From the NCBI RefSeq assembly GCF_001696615.3, contig NZ_CP032279.1, forward strand, positions 2,480,001 through 2,544,000: a stretch of DNA of 64,000 nt. Reading direction: 5' to 3'. Below the pieces are notes generated by a model. It was given only the letters and a program-made list of their open reading frames with translations. It searched no databases and was not told where the DNA came from. The position numbers were made by a program, and so were the translations under genes. This stretch comes from Acinetobacter sp. WCHAc010034. GTDB lineage: Bacteria > Pseudomonadota > Gammaproteobacteria > Pseudomonadales > Moraxellaceae. Below, piece after piece: positions 8,120 through 16,523 of this stretch; the first letter of the stretch is position 1, and each line of letters begins with the position of its first letter.

Positions 8120-10423
8120 ATGGTCACAGTGCGTGAACAGCTCCCGGGACGCTTAAATGAACTGTCCCTGGAAGCGACTGTAGAACATGCCGATCAAGCG
8201 CTGCACGATTTGGCGGAATGGCTGGAGCGTGTACGCGGCTTGCTGGGGGCGCCCCTGAAGCAGCTCGAAGAAGTTGCGCATTTAACTTTGCAGAAAGAGC
8301 TGGAGTCGACAGTCAGCCACCGTTCCAATACCTTTTATACCGGTATTGAAATGGCGGATATTCTGGCGCATTTGCATGCCGATGAAGACACACTTTCGGC
8401 CGCCATGCTGTACCGCAGCGTGCGCGAAGGCGTAATGCCTCTGGATGAGGTCCGGGTAAAATTCGGCGAGCAGGTGCATGGCCTGGTCAAGGGCGCTTTG
8501 GCCATGGGCAAGCTGTCCGAGCTGATTGAGCAGAACAAGCGCTTGGAAGACCATTTTAATAACAACCAGCGTGAGCATCTGTCCGGCATCTATAAAATGC
8601 TGATTTCGGTTACGGAAGACGTGCGCGTGGTTTTAATCAAGCTGGCGGAGCGGACGTATGCGCTGCGCGAGCTGACCAAAGCCTCGCGCGAGCGCCAGGA
8701 GCGGGTTGCGCGCGAAATTCTGACCATCTACTCGCCGCTGGCGCACCGCCTGGGCATTGCCCAGCTTAAGTGGGAGCTGGAAGATCTGGCGTTCCGCTAT
8801 CTGGCGCCGGAACGCTATAAGGAAATCGCTTCGCTGCTGAATGAGAAGCGTCTGGAGCGCGAGCATTATATTCAGTTCGTGATTGACAAGCTGCGCAATG
8901 AGCTGGCCGAGCACGGCATCGAAGCGGAAATCAACGGGCGGGTAAAGCACATTTATTCGATTTACCGGAAAATGAAAAGCAAGAATCTGAGCTTTGACCA
9001 GCTGTATGATATCCGCGCCGTGCGGGTACTGGTGAAAAGCGTGCCGGAATGCTACCACTCGCTGGGCATTGTGCATCAGATCTGGCGCCACATTCCGCAT
9101 CAGTTTGATGATTACATTACCAACCCGAAAGCCAACGGCTACCGCTCGCTGCATACTGCGGTCATTGCTGAGAATAAGTCGCTGGAGGTGCAGATCCGCA
9201 CGACCAGCATGCATGAAGAAGCCGAGCTGGGCGTGTGCTCGCACTTCAATTATAAGGAAGGCGGCAAGGCGACAGACCATTCTTTCAATCACCGCCTGCA
9301 TTCGCTGCGCGCCGTGCTGGAGCACTATCAGGAGCGCAATGACGCCAGCGCGCATAAGGAAGATCAGGCCGGAGAAAATTTTGAGCAGATTCAGGATTTC
9401 GAAGGCTTTGAAAAGATTTATGTGTTCAGCCGGGACGGCGACATTAAGGAGCTGCCGCGCGGCTCGACGGTTTTAGACTTCGCCTACCATGTGCATACCG
9501 AAGTGGGCAACAAGTGCTATGCAGCCCGGGTGAATCAGCGCTATGTGCCGCTGACCTATACCCTGAAAACCGGTGAGCAGGTCGAAATCCTCACCAAGAA
9601 AGACCGCGAGCCGAACCGCGACTGGCTGGTGAACTCGCTGGGCTATATTAAGACCGCGCGCGCGCGTGACAAGCTGCGCCACTGGTTCCGCCAGCAGGAC
9701 CGCAGCAAGAATCTGGAAGTGGGCCGGGAAATTCTGAACAAGGAATTGTCGCGCCTGGCGATTCACCCGAAAAGCATTGATTTGAATGACTACTGCAATC
9801 ATTTCAATGTTAAAGCCGGCGAAGACATTCTGATCAGCCTGGTCAGCGGCGATATCAGCCTGCATGCCCTGATGAATCAGGTCAACCGCCATATGCATCT
9901 GGATCAGGATGAGCCTGAACTGGTGCTGAAGCCGACGCTGAATCCGCGCGCCAGCCATACGCTGTCCGCGCACGGCATCCTGATTGACGGCCTGGACAAC
10001 GTCGAGCTGCATGTGGCGCAGTGCTGCCAGCCGGTGCATGGCGAATCGATTGCCGGCTACATTACCCTGAACCGTGGCGTCAGCATTCATAAAGTGGCCT
10101 GTCCGGATTATGTGCGCATGATCAGCCAGGAGCCGGAACGCGCTGTGGAAGCGGACTGGGAAATGCAGCCGACCCGCGGCCAGAGCGTGCAGATTGTGGT
10201 GGAAGCCTATGACCGGCGCGGCCTGCTGAAAGACCTGACGCAGGTGATTTTCTCAGACCAGATCAATATCCGCCAGGTGAACACCATTTCTGAAGCGGAC
10301 GGCATTGCCAATATGAAGCTGCTGATTGAGGTGAAAGGCCTGGCGCAGCTGTCGCGCCTGCTGGCCCGCCTGGAGCAGCAGCCGGGAATCATCAGCGCGC
10401 GCCGCCTGATTCAGGGCGGCTGA
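8120..10423 (+). CDS. relA: (p)ppGpp synthetase RelA (GTP pyrophosphokinase)
   Basis: A long RSH protein of 767 residues that makes (p)ppGpp when uncharged tRNA is on the ribosome. The N-terminal HD region is degenerate: where SpoT has a metal-binding His-Asp pair, this protein reads LYRSVREG (97-104), so hydrolase activity should be absent. The synthetase domain follows (YDIRAVRVLV, then NPKANGYRSLH). A TGS domain begins near IYVFSRDGDIKELP, then zinc-finger-like and C-terminal ACT regions (YDRRGLLKDLTQV). The start ATG follows AGTAGGAGTAGGGT, a strong ribosome binding site. An intrinsic terminator follows the gene, separating it from the aryl-polyene operon. Confidence 0.95.
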   Translation: MVTVREQLPGRLNELSLEATVEHADQALHDLAEWLERVRGLLGAPLKQLEEVAHLTLQKELESTVSHRSNTFYTGIEMADILAHLHADEDTLSAAMLYRSVREGVMPLDEVRVKFGEQVHGLVKGALAMGKLSELIEQNKRLEDHFNNNQREHLSGIYKMLISVTEDVRVVLIKLAERTYALRELTKASRERQERVAREILTIYSPLAHRLGIAQLKWELEDLAFRYLAPERYKEIASLLNEKRLEREHYIQFVIDKLRNELAEHGIEAEINGRVKHIYSIYRKMKSKNLSFDQLYDIRAVRVLVKSVPECYHSLGIVHQIWRHIPHQFDDYITNPKANGYRSLHTAVIAENKSLEVQIRTTSMHEEAELGVCSHFNYKEGGKATDHSFNHRLHSLRAVLEHYQERNDASAHKEDQAGENFEQIQDFEGFEKIYVFSRDGDIKELPRGSTVLDFAYHVHTEVGNKCYAARVNQRYVPLTYTLKTGEQVEILTKKDREPNRDWLVNSLGYIKTARARDKLRHWFRQQDRSKNLEVGREILNKELSRLAIHPKSIDLNDYCNHFNVKAGEDILISLVSGDISLHALMNQVNRHMHLDQDEPELVLKPTLNPRASHTLSAHGILIDGLDNVELHVAQCCQPVHGESIAGYITLNRGVSIHKVACPDYVRMISQEPERAVEADWEMQPTRGQSVQIVVEAYDRRGLLKDLTQVIFSDQINIRQVNTISEADGIANMKLLIEVKGLAQLSRLLARLEQQPGIISARRLIQGG

Positions 10424-10443
10424 CGGAACGCCCCGGCATAAAG

Positions 10444-10469
10444 AGCCTGCAGCAATGCGGGCTTTTTTT
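10444..10469 (+). terminator. Intrinsic terminator after relA
   Basis: A seven-pair stem AGCCTGC/GCGGGCT (one G-T pair) with a six-base loop at 10451-10456 is followed directly by seven T. It lies 20 bases after the relA stop. Confidence 0.85.
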
Positions 10470-10537
10470 ATGGCTGGCGCAATTCAGCCCTTAACATGCA
10501 GCTGGATATATTGTATTGAAAACGCGCAGCATATTTT

Positions 10538-10567
10538 TTGTAAGTTTTTGAGCGCAAATGCTATAAT
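10538..10567 (+). promoter_or_regulatory. Probable sigma-70 promoter of the aryl-polyene operon
   Basis: The -35 candidate is TTGTAA (10538-10543), then an 18-bp spacer, then a perfect -10 TATAAT (10562-10567). It lies between the relA terminator and the first ape gene, about 50 bases before its ATG. No other strong promoter is obvious inside the following tightly packed operon. Confidence 0.65.
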
Positions 10568-10618
10568 CCGCGCCACTATTTTGAAGACGAATTTGAAAGG
10601 GTCAGGGTATATCGGCGC

Positions 10619-11239
10619 ATGATACAAATGAATGTGTCCCGGCTTTGCGTAAGCCGGGCAGATGAAGTTTTTCCTGCATTGGCGCAAATTCCCGCCCTGC
10701 AGCGCCGCCGCTTATCGCCTATTGCAAAACTGGCCTTCAGCAGCGCAATGCAGGCGCTGTCCGGAATGCCTGCGGACTATATTGTCTGGGTGTCGCAGTA
10801 CGGCGATGAAGCTAAAACACTGAAAATCCTTGAAGATGTCCTCAAGGATCAAACCCCTTCACCGACGCAATTTTCAACCTCAGTGCATAATGCAATTTCA
10901 GGTTTATATTCCATTTTATGTCAGGATCCGACACCTGCGACCAGCTTGGCAGGTTCGTGGAATGATGGGTTGATTGAAGCCTATGCATGGTTAAAAGCAA
11001 TGCCAGAAGCCCGTCAGGTTTTGCTGGTGTATTATGATGAAGCCTTGCCAGACATTTATATCGAGCATCAACCCTTTGCTGCTTTTGCGGTGGCAGCGAT
11101 GATTTCATTAGCGCCTGCCAATTTGATGTTGACGCCAAAGCATACAGATTCAACGCCAGCCTATCAGCAGGCTTTAGCATTTAACACGTTTTGGACTAAT
11201 CCTGAGCAAACTGAATCAGAAGCGTGGACGAAATGCTGA
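10619..11239 (+). CDS. apeC: Aryl-polyene ketosynthase chain-length factor (beta-ketoacyl synthase N-terminal-like)
   Basis: The 206-residue protein matches the short ketosynthase-like chain-length factor that opens aryl-polyene clusters (ApeC in Xenorhabdus naming). It has no catalytic Cys-His-His triad and would pair with the ApeO ketosynthase to set polyene length. Recognisable segments are SPIAKLAFSSAMQAL and SVHNAISGLYSI, the latter reminiscent of thiolase-fold packing. The next gene overlaps its stop. Base composition breaks inside this gene: the line at 10681 has 37 G/C in 60 nt, the line at 10861 only 21. The first third therefore looks like host DNA and the rest like the imported cluster. 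A second in-frame ATG at 10628 is also possible. Confidence 0.82.
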   Translation: MIQMNVSRLCVSRADEVFPALAQIPALQRRRLSPIAKLAFSSAMQALSGMPADYIVWVSQYGDEAKTLKILEDVLKDQTPSPTQFSTSVHNAISGLYSILCQDPTPATSLAGSWNDGLIEAYAWLKAMPEARQVLLVYYDEALPDIYIEHQPFAAFAVAAMISLAPANLMLTPKHTDSTPAYQQALAFNTFWTNPEQTESEAWTKC

Positions 11240-12045
11240 AATTAAATCGAATCAAGCAAAAAGCCAACTATGTCTGGCGCGTTGGAGCGACAGGGTTTAG
11301 TTTTGCCAGCTTTGGCTTAGGCGGCGTGGCGATTGGCGGTTTGATTGCACCAATGGTTAAGCTGAGTTCAGCAGATCCAGAAGTTCGAAAGCAGCGCACT
11401 CAAAAAGTCATTAAGCATAGTTTTAAAGGTTTTACTGAGATGATGGTGAAACTGGGCATCATGACCTATACGGTTGAAGGCTTAGACAAACTGCAGCACA
11501 GCCAGCAGGAGCTGGTGATTGCCAACCATCCGACACTGATTGACGTGGTGGTTTTAATTGGTTTAATGGAACAAGCAAACTGTGTGGTCAAGCAGGCGTT
11601 GTGGTCGAACCCATTTACCAAAGGCCCTGTGCAAAGTGCAGGCTATATTTTAAATGCAGGTTCTGAACAATTTATTCAGGACTGCGTATACAAATTACAA
11701 CAGGATCATGCGGCGTCCTTGTTAATCTTCCCTGAAGGGACAAGAACGGCAAAAGGTGAGCAACTGAATGATTTTCAGCGTGGTGCGGCCAATATTGCTC
11801 TACGTGCAGGTGTGCCGATTCGCCCTGTGCTGATTAGCTGTGCGCCATCGACCCTGACCAAAAATGAAAAGTGGTATCACATTCCAGAACAGCCTTTTCA
11901 TATCCATGTGAAAGTGCTGGATGCGATCCGAGTGGAAGACGTATTGGATGACGTAACGGTCAATCCCAAAAATGTGCGTCAATTAAATCAACAATTACAG
12001 TGGTTTTTTAACCAAGAGTTATCCGTAAATGAGCAATCTTGCTGA
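11233..12045 (+). CDS. Lysophospholipid acyltransferase (PlsC family) of the aryl-polyene cluster
   Basis: Counted from the ATG at 11233, the protein has 270 residues; the GTG at 11224 is an alternative. It has the acyltransferase signature NHPTLID (H99, D104) and the second motif FPEGTRT (E168). A hydrophobic N-terminal stretch (about residues 20-42) should anchor it to the inner membrane. By position it corresponds to ApeD, thought to help attach the polyene to its lipid. The start overlaps the apeC stop (ATGCTGA), indicating translational coupling. Confidence 0.85.
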   Translation: MLKLNRIKQKANYVWRVGATGFSFASFGLGGVAIGGLIAPMVKLSSADPEVRKQRTQKVIKHSFKGFTEMMVKLGIMTYTVEGLDKLQHSQQELVIANHPTLIDVVVLIGLMEQANCVVKQALWSNPFTKGPVQSAGYILNAGSEQFIQDCVYKLQQDHAASLLIFPEGTRTAKGEQLNDFQRGAANIALRAGVPIRPVLISCAPSTLTKNEKWYHIPEQPFHIHVKVLDAIRVEDVLDDVTVNPKNVRQLNQQLQWFFNQELSVNEQSC

Positions 12046-12289
12046 TGAATTAAAGCAAATGATTATTGATGTCCTTGCCCTTGAAGACATCCATATTGAA
12101 GACATTGATACAGATGCACCTTTATTTGGTGATGGTCTGGGTTTGGACTCGATTGATGCTTTAGAACTGGGTTTGGCATTGAAAAAGCGCTATGGCATTC
12201 ATTTGAATGCAGAGTCTGCAGAAACAAAAGAACATTTTAAATCAATTCAAAGCTTAGTGGCTTTGGTTGAAGCACAGAAAACAGCATAA
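12029..12289 (+). CDS. apeE: Acyl carrier protein (first)
   Basis: An 86-residue acidic carrier protein with the phosphopantetheine attachment serine S41 in GLGLDSIDALEL. The 4'-phosphopantetheinyl arm carries the growing polyene intermediates. It overlaps the end of the acyltransferase gene by 17 bases and is followed by a second carrier gene, the usual tandem pair in aryl-polyene clusters. The PPTase encoded at 27352 is the obvious activating enzyme. Confidence 0.93.
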   Translation: MSNLADELKQMIIDVLALEDIHIEDIDTDAPLFGDGLGLDSIDALELGLALKKRYGIHLNAESAETKEHFKSIQSLVALVEAQKTA

Positions 12290-12298
12290 GAGGTTGCT

Positions 12299-12547
12299 AT
12301 GCTTGCACAAGAAACCGTGTTAGAAAAATTACGTGAGTGGATGGAAGAGCTGTTTGAAATTGCGCCTGAAGATGTGCAGTTAGAATCAAACTTAGCTTCA
12401 GACCTCGATGTTGATAGTATTGATGCCATTGATTTGGTCGTGAAAATTAAAGAACTGACAGGCAAACAAGTCAATCCTGAAGACTTTAAAAACGTGCGTA
12501 CCGTAGAAGATGTGGTGCTCGTGATTCAGAATATGTCGGCTGCATGA
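12299..12547 (+). CDS. apeF: Acyl carrier protein (second)
   Basis: An 82-residue acyl carrier protein with attachment serine S40 in DLDVDSIDAIDL. AGAGG lies just upstream of the ATG as a ribosome binding site. In the Xenorhabdus system the two carriers differ in the chains they carry; which one loads the aryl starter here cannot be told from sequence. The stop overlaps the next start (ATGA). Confidence 0.93.
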   Translation: MLAQETVLEKLREWMEELFEIAPEDVQLESNLASDLDVDSIDAIDLVVKIKELTGKQVNPEDFKNVRTVEDVVLVIQNMSAA

Positions 12548-13098
12548 ACAACATTTTAAAAGGGATAGCAGGGGTTGGATTGATCCTCTATCCTTTTTTT
12601 GTGGCTTATTCTTTAGCGCATGGACAGTATGTCTGGGTCAGTGCCGTATTGATTGCACTGGGTATTTTACGTCTCTTGAGTAAGGGCAATGCCCTGCTAT
12701 GGCCCTTGACCGGTTTTGCCATTTTATGTGGCGGGTTGAGTTTGATTTTAAAAGATCATGCGTGGCTGAAACTCTATCCTGTCTTTATGAGTCTTGGGGC
12801 GCTGTTTATTTTTACCAGCACTTTGATTCGACCGCCTTCAATGATTGAACGTTTTGCACGTTTGGCAGAGCCTAATCTGCCCGAAGAAGGAGTAGAATGG
12901 ACCCGTCAAGTGACCAAAGTTTGGTGTGGTTTTTTTTGCATCAATGCGGTCATTGCCCTGATCACTGTTTTCTTTGCACCGATGAAGATTTGGGTGCTGT
13001 ATAACGGTTTGATCTCTTATATCTTGATGGGTGGACTGTTACTGGGTGAGTTTGTCTTGCGTAAACGTCAGCAACGACTGCATCAGGCACAGAAATAA
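12544..13098 (+). CDS. COG4648-type inner-membrane protein of the aryl-polyene cluster
   Basis: A 184-residue integral membrane protein with about five hydrophobic helices, for example LIALGILRLL, LLWPLTGFAILCGGL and LYPVFMSLGALFIF. It is the conserved small membrane protein that follows the two carrier genes in these clusters (ApeG position). Its biochemical function is not known to me. The start overlaps the apeF stop by four bases. Confidence 0.75.
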   Translation: MNNILKGIAGVGLILYPFFVAYSLAHGQYVWVSAVLIALGILRLLSKGNALLWPLTGFAILCGGLSLILKDHAWLKLYPVFMSLGALFIFTSTLIRPPSMIERFARLAEPNLPEEGVEWTRQVTKVWCGFFCINAVIALITVFFAPMKIWVLYNGLISYILMGGLLLGEFVLRKRQQRLHQAQK

Positions 13099-13176
13099 CA
13101 GCATTTCCGTCAGGGCAACTGAAATAGTGGCCTCGAACTATAGCGATTAGAAATACGGTTTTTAAAAACAAATTTT

Positions 13177-14838
13177 ATGTCTTGTCATTTTCAACACCAT
13201 CTCCATTCATCACGTCCCTTGTGTATTCAGGCGGACTCAAGTTTTGTGTCCTTTCACACTTTTTGGTTGGATGTAGCTGTGCAGGCTATGCAAATTCAGC
13301 AGTTGGAACAGCCAGTATGGGCGCTTTGGCAAGAAGACAGTTATGAGTTTTTGGTATTGTTGTTTGCAGCCTTGCAAGCAGGTAAGCAAGTGCTGTTGCC
13401 GCCGCATCGGGTCAGCGACTTAGAAAAAGAACTGGCTGAACAGCAGATTTATTTTTTACAACGTTTGCCGTCGACAGCCGCGTCAACCTTTGAGCTTCAA
13501 TTTGATGCTGCCTTTCTCAATCAGGCACAGCTGTATTTTTATACTTCGGGCTCAACTGGGCAACCGAAAAAGATTCCACGCAGCTTGCAACAGTTGTTCA
13601 ATGAAGTCTGTGGCTTGGAAGCCAGTTTTGATTTGCCTGAACAGGCGGTGGCGATTGCCACGGTGAGTCATCAGCATATTTATGGCTTGTTGTTCAAGCT
13701 GTTGTGGCCCTTAGCCAGTGGACGCAGTTTCTATCAAAAACAACAGGCTTTCCCTGAAGAGGTGGTCGATCTTCAAAAGAAAATTGCCCATTTGCAACTG
13801 CCCAATTATCTGATTTCAAGTCCTGCATTGTTGAAGCGCTGGACCACAGATGTGGTGTTGCAAGACTGCCATCGGGTCTATTCCTCTGGTGGAAAGTTGG
13901 ATGCAGGCGTGCGTCCTTTGCTGAATCGCCCGATTACTGAAGTGTTTGGCAGTTCTGAAACAGGTGGGATCGCTCACCGTCAGGCGGATGATGCACTATG
14001 GACACCCTTTGCCAATGTCGAAATTAACTGCGCCGAGCAACAAGAGTTAGCCGTTAAAACCAATCATGCCTTTAGCACGGATTGGATTTTGACTGGAGAT
14101 AAAGTGCAGGTTGCAGATGTACAGAATCCCAAAAGTCCATTCCAGTTATTGGGGCGTTTGGACCGCATTGTCAAACTTGAAGAAAAGCGGTTAAGTCTCG
14201 ATGCGATTGAAGCAAAAATCGCTGAGTTGGCAGAAATACAGCAGTGCCATGTTTTAATTCATGAAAAAGAACAGCGTCAGATGTTGGCGGTGGTGGCAGT
14301 GTTGACGGATGATGCAAGGGAGCTGCTCATTGAAAAGGGTAAAGCTGCCTTTACCGCACAACTGAAAAAACAATTACAACAGAAACTGGAAAGTATCGCG
14401 ATTCCGCGGCAGTGGCGGTTTTTAACGCAAATGCCACAAAATGCCCAATCGAAGCTGAATAAACAGTATTTAAAATCGCTCTTTCAACCGATGACCTTGC
14501 CTGTGGTATTGACGCAGCAGTCTCAGGATATGCAGATCACTTATGCTTTGGAGTTTGTGCCTGAGCTGGAATGCTTTAAAGGGCATTTCCCAAACTTCCC
14601 GATTTATCCGGGTGTAGGGCAAATTGGATTTATTCAACATTTTGCTAAACAAAACTGGGCAGATTTACTGTGGTGCAATGGTTTTGAACAGTTAAAATTT
14701 CAAGGACTGATCCAACCCTATCAAACGGTGGAACTGGTGCTCAGCCGTAAAGCGCATAAGGTCAGTTTTGAGTTGAAAAATCATGACAAAATATTGGCAT
14801 CAGGACGTTTGCTGTTTGCTGTCACTGTAGACGTTTAA
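13177..14838 (+). CDS. Acyl-ACP synthetase fused to a hotdog dehydratase (ApeH-ApeI type)
   Basis: At 553 residues this is two enzymes in one chain. The first roughly 440 residues form an adenylate-forming ligase: P-loop FYTSGSTGQPKK (121-132), EVFGSSETGG, the aspartate motif LTGDKVQ and hinge GRLDRIVK. It should activate the aryl acid and load it on a carrier protein. The last roughly 100 residues form a FabZ/FabA-like hotdog domain with GHFPNFPIYPGVGQ, matching the separate ApeI dehydratase of Xenorhabdus and E. coli. A 78-base gap precedes it, the longest in the first half of the operon. No stop or frameshift marks the joint, so the fusion appears genuine. Confidence 0.88.
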   Translation: MSCHFQHHLHSSRPLCIQADSSFVSFHTFWLDVAVQAMQIQQLEQPVWALWQEDSYEFLVLLFAALQAGKQVLLPPHRVSDLEKELAEQQIYFLQRLPSTAASTFELQFDAAFLNQAQLYFYTSGSTGQPKKIPRSLQQLFNEVCGLEASFDLPEQAVAIATVSHQHIYGLLFKLLWPLASGRSFYQKQQAFPEEVVDLQKKIAHLQLPNYLISSPALLKRWTTDVVLQDCHRVYSSGGKLDAGVRPLLNRPITEVFGSSETGGIAHRQADDALWTPFANVEINCAEQQELAVKTNHAFSTDWILTGDKVQVADVQNPKSPFQLLGRLDRIVKLEEKRLSLDAIEAKIAELAEIQQCHVLIHEKEQRQMLAVVAVLTDDARELLIEKGKAAFTAQLKKQLQQKLESIAIPRQWRFLTQMPQNAQSKLNKQYLKSLFQPMTLPVVLTQQSQDMQITYALEFVPELECFKGHFPNFPIYPGVGQIGFIQHFAKQNWADLLWCNGFEQLKFQGLIQPYQTVELVLSRKAHKVSFELKNHDKILASGRLLFAVTVDV

Positions 14839-14851
14839 GCCGAGAGACAAA

Positions 14852-15586
14852 ATGAAACACTGCTTTGTGATTCCTGTGTATAACCATCCGCATTATTTGG
14901 CGGCGTTACTGTCACATTTAAGCGCTTTTGAGTTACCCATCATTATGGTGAATGATGGCAGTGATGCCGATTGTACAGCAGTGTTACATCAGCTTGCGCA
15001 CGACTACCCAAGGGTCGATTTGGTTGAACATACCTACAATCAGGGGAAGGGGCAGGCGGTGATCACGGGTCTCAAGCATGCCTTTCAATGTGGCTATAGC
15101 CATGCCTTGCAATTGGATGCCGATGGACAACATGATTGGCAGGATGTGCAACGCTTTTTAGACACTTCTATCCAGCATCCTGAAGCCATGATTATTGGTC
15201 AGCCGATCTTTGATACGACTGTTCCAAAAAAACGTCTCTATGGCCGTTATGCAACCCATATTTGGGTGTGGATTAACAGCCTGTCTTTTGAGATTAAAGA
15301 CAGTATGTGTGGCTTTCGTGTTTATCCTTTGGCGCAGACAGTAAACATTCTAAATACAGCCAAATTTCAACCGCGGATGGGCTTTGACTCGGAAATTTTG
15401 GTGCGTTTGAAATGGGATAATGTGCCGTTTATCAATTTGCCCACGCATGTCGTTTACCCTGAAGGTGGCATTTCACATTTCGATGTGTGGCGGGACAATC
15501 TGGGCATGGCGCGCGCGCATAGTCGCTTATTGGGTGGCATGCTGCTGAGGTTCCCCAAACTGATTTATAAGAAAGTCAAAGGTTAA
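14852..15586 (+). CDS. Family 2 glycosyltransferase of the aryl-polyene cluster
   Basis: A 244-residue GT-A fold transferase. It opens with FVIPVYNHPHYL, has the nucleotide-binding VNDGSDADCT and the metal-binding LDADGQHDW. A membrane-associated C-terminal helix is not obvious. In some aryl-polyene clusters this domain is the first half of the bifunctional ApeJ glycosyltransferase/acyltransferase. Here the acyltransferase half is a separate gene 17 bases downstream. It probably transfers a sugar or lipid head group during polyene anchoring; this is inference. Confidence 0.85.
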   Translation: MKHCFVIPVYNHPHYLAALLSHLSAFELPIIMVNDGSDADCTAVLHQLAHDYPRVDLVEHTYNQGKGQAVITGLKHAFQCGYSHALQLDADGQHDWQDVQRFLDTSIQHPEAMIIGQPIFDTTVPKKRLYGRYATHIWVWINSLSFEIKDSMCGFRVYPLAQTVNILNTAKFQPRMGFDSEILVRLKWDNVPFINLPTHVVYPEGGISHFDVWRDNLGMARAHSRLLGGMLLRFPKLIYKKVKG

Positions 15587-15603
15587 GGCGGTCAGAGAAG
15601 CAT

Positions 15604-16518
15604 ATGCAGAAATGGAGCGCCGTGAAAGAGCGGGGCGGGATGTTACCGCTGATGCTGATGCTGGGTTTCTACCGTTTAGGTGGGCGCTGGCTGTGTCGGG
15701 TCATCTTGTACTTTGTGATTTTATGGTACTGGCTCTTTTCCAATACCGCGCGTCAGGCTTCTCTGTTGTACTTAAAAAAACTGCATCATTTTGCAGGTGC
15801 ACAGTCACCGTTTCAGGCTGAGCCGCAGCTTTGGCATAGCTATACGCATTTGATGCAATTTGGCGAATGTATTTTAGATAAAATTGAAGGTTGGCTTGGG
15901 CATATTCCTGAACAGAACTTAAAGCTACATGGTCATGCGCACTTTCGCTCGCACTATCAAAAAGGTGCGGTGATTGTGGTGTCGCACTTTGGCAATATTG
16001 AATTGTTGCGCGCCGTCAAAGCAGAGCATCCGCAGAGAATTAATGTGTTGGTCTATCAAAAACATGCTACCAAATTCAATGCATTTTTAAAAAAGCTGAA
16101 TGAACATGCCGATGTTAATTTGGTTTCGGTGGATGAGCTAGGAATCGAAACAGCACTGATTTTACAGGATAAGTTGGATCAAGGTGAATGGGTGATTGTG
16201 GCAGCAGACCGCGTACCTGTGCAGTCAGATCGGGTACAATCGGTTGCGTTTTTAGGTGAGCAGGCGCTGTGGCCACAGGGCGCATGGATTTTGGCCAGTT
16301 TGTTGAAAGCTCCTGTGCTAGCTGTGTTTTGCTATCGAGTCGATACACATTTTGAAGTGCATATCCATCAAGTCGCGGAGCAGTTAAACTGGCCACGTAA
16401 AGAGCGTTTACAGGCCATGCAACAGACCACACGACAGTATGTGGAGCTGTTGGAACAGCATTGCATACGCGCACCCTATCAATGGTTTAATTTTTATAAT
16501 TTTTGGAATAAAGGATAA
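15604..16518 (+). CDS. LpxL/HtrB-like acyltransferase of the aryl-polyene cluster
   Basis: A 304-residue LPLAT-superfamily protein resembling lipid A acyltransferases. It has a hydrophobic N-terminal anchor (WLCRVILYFVILWYWLF), then VVSHFGNIELLRA, the HxxxxE-type catalytic motif. A later VIVAADRVPVQSD block corresponds to the substrate region. The position matches the acyltransferase half of ApeJ. It would acylate a lipid carrier for the polyene at the inner membrane. The ATG at 15604 overlaps no gene and has GAAGC upstream, a modest ribosome binding site. Confidence 0.83.
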   Translation: MQKWSAVKERGGMLPLMLMLGFYRLGGRWLCRVILYFVILWYWLFSNTARQASLLYLKKLHHFAGAQSPFQAEPQLWHSYTHLMQFGECILDKIEGWLGHIPEQNLKLHGHAHFRSHYQKGAVIVVSHFGNIELLRAVKAEHPQRINVLVYQKHATKFNAFLKKLNEHADVNLVSVDELGIETALILQDKLDQGEWVIVAADRVPVQSDRVQSVAFLGEQALWPQGAWILASLLKAPVLAVFCYRVDTHFEVHIHQVAEQLNWPRKERLQAMQQTTRQYVELLEQHCIRAPYQWFNFYNFWNKG

Positions 16519-16523
16519 GTCTT

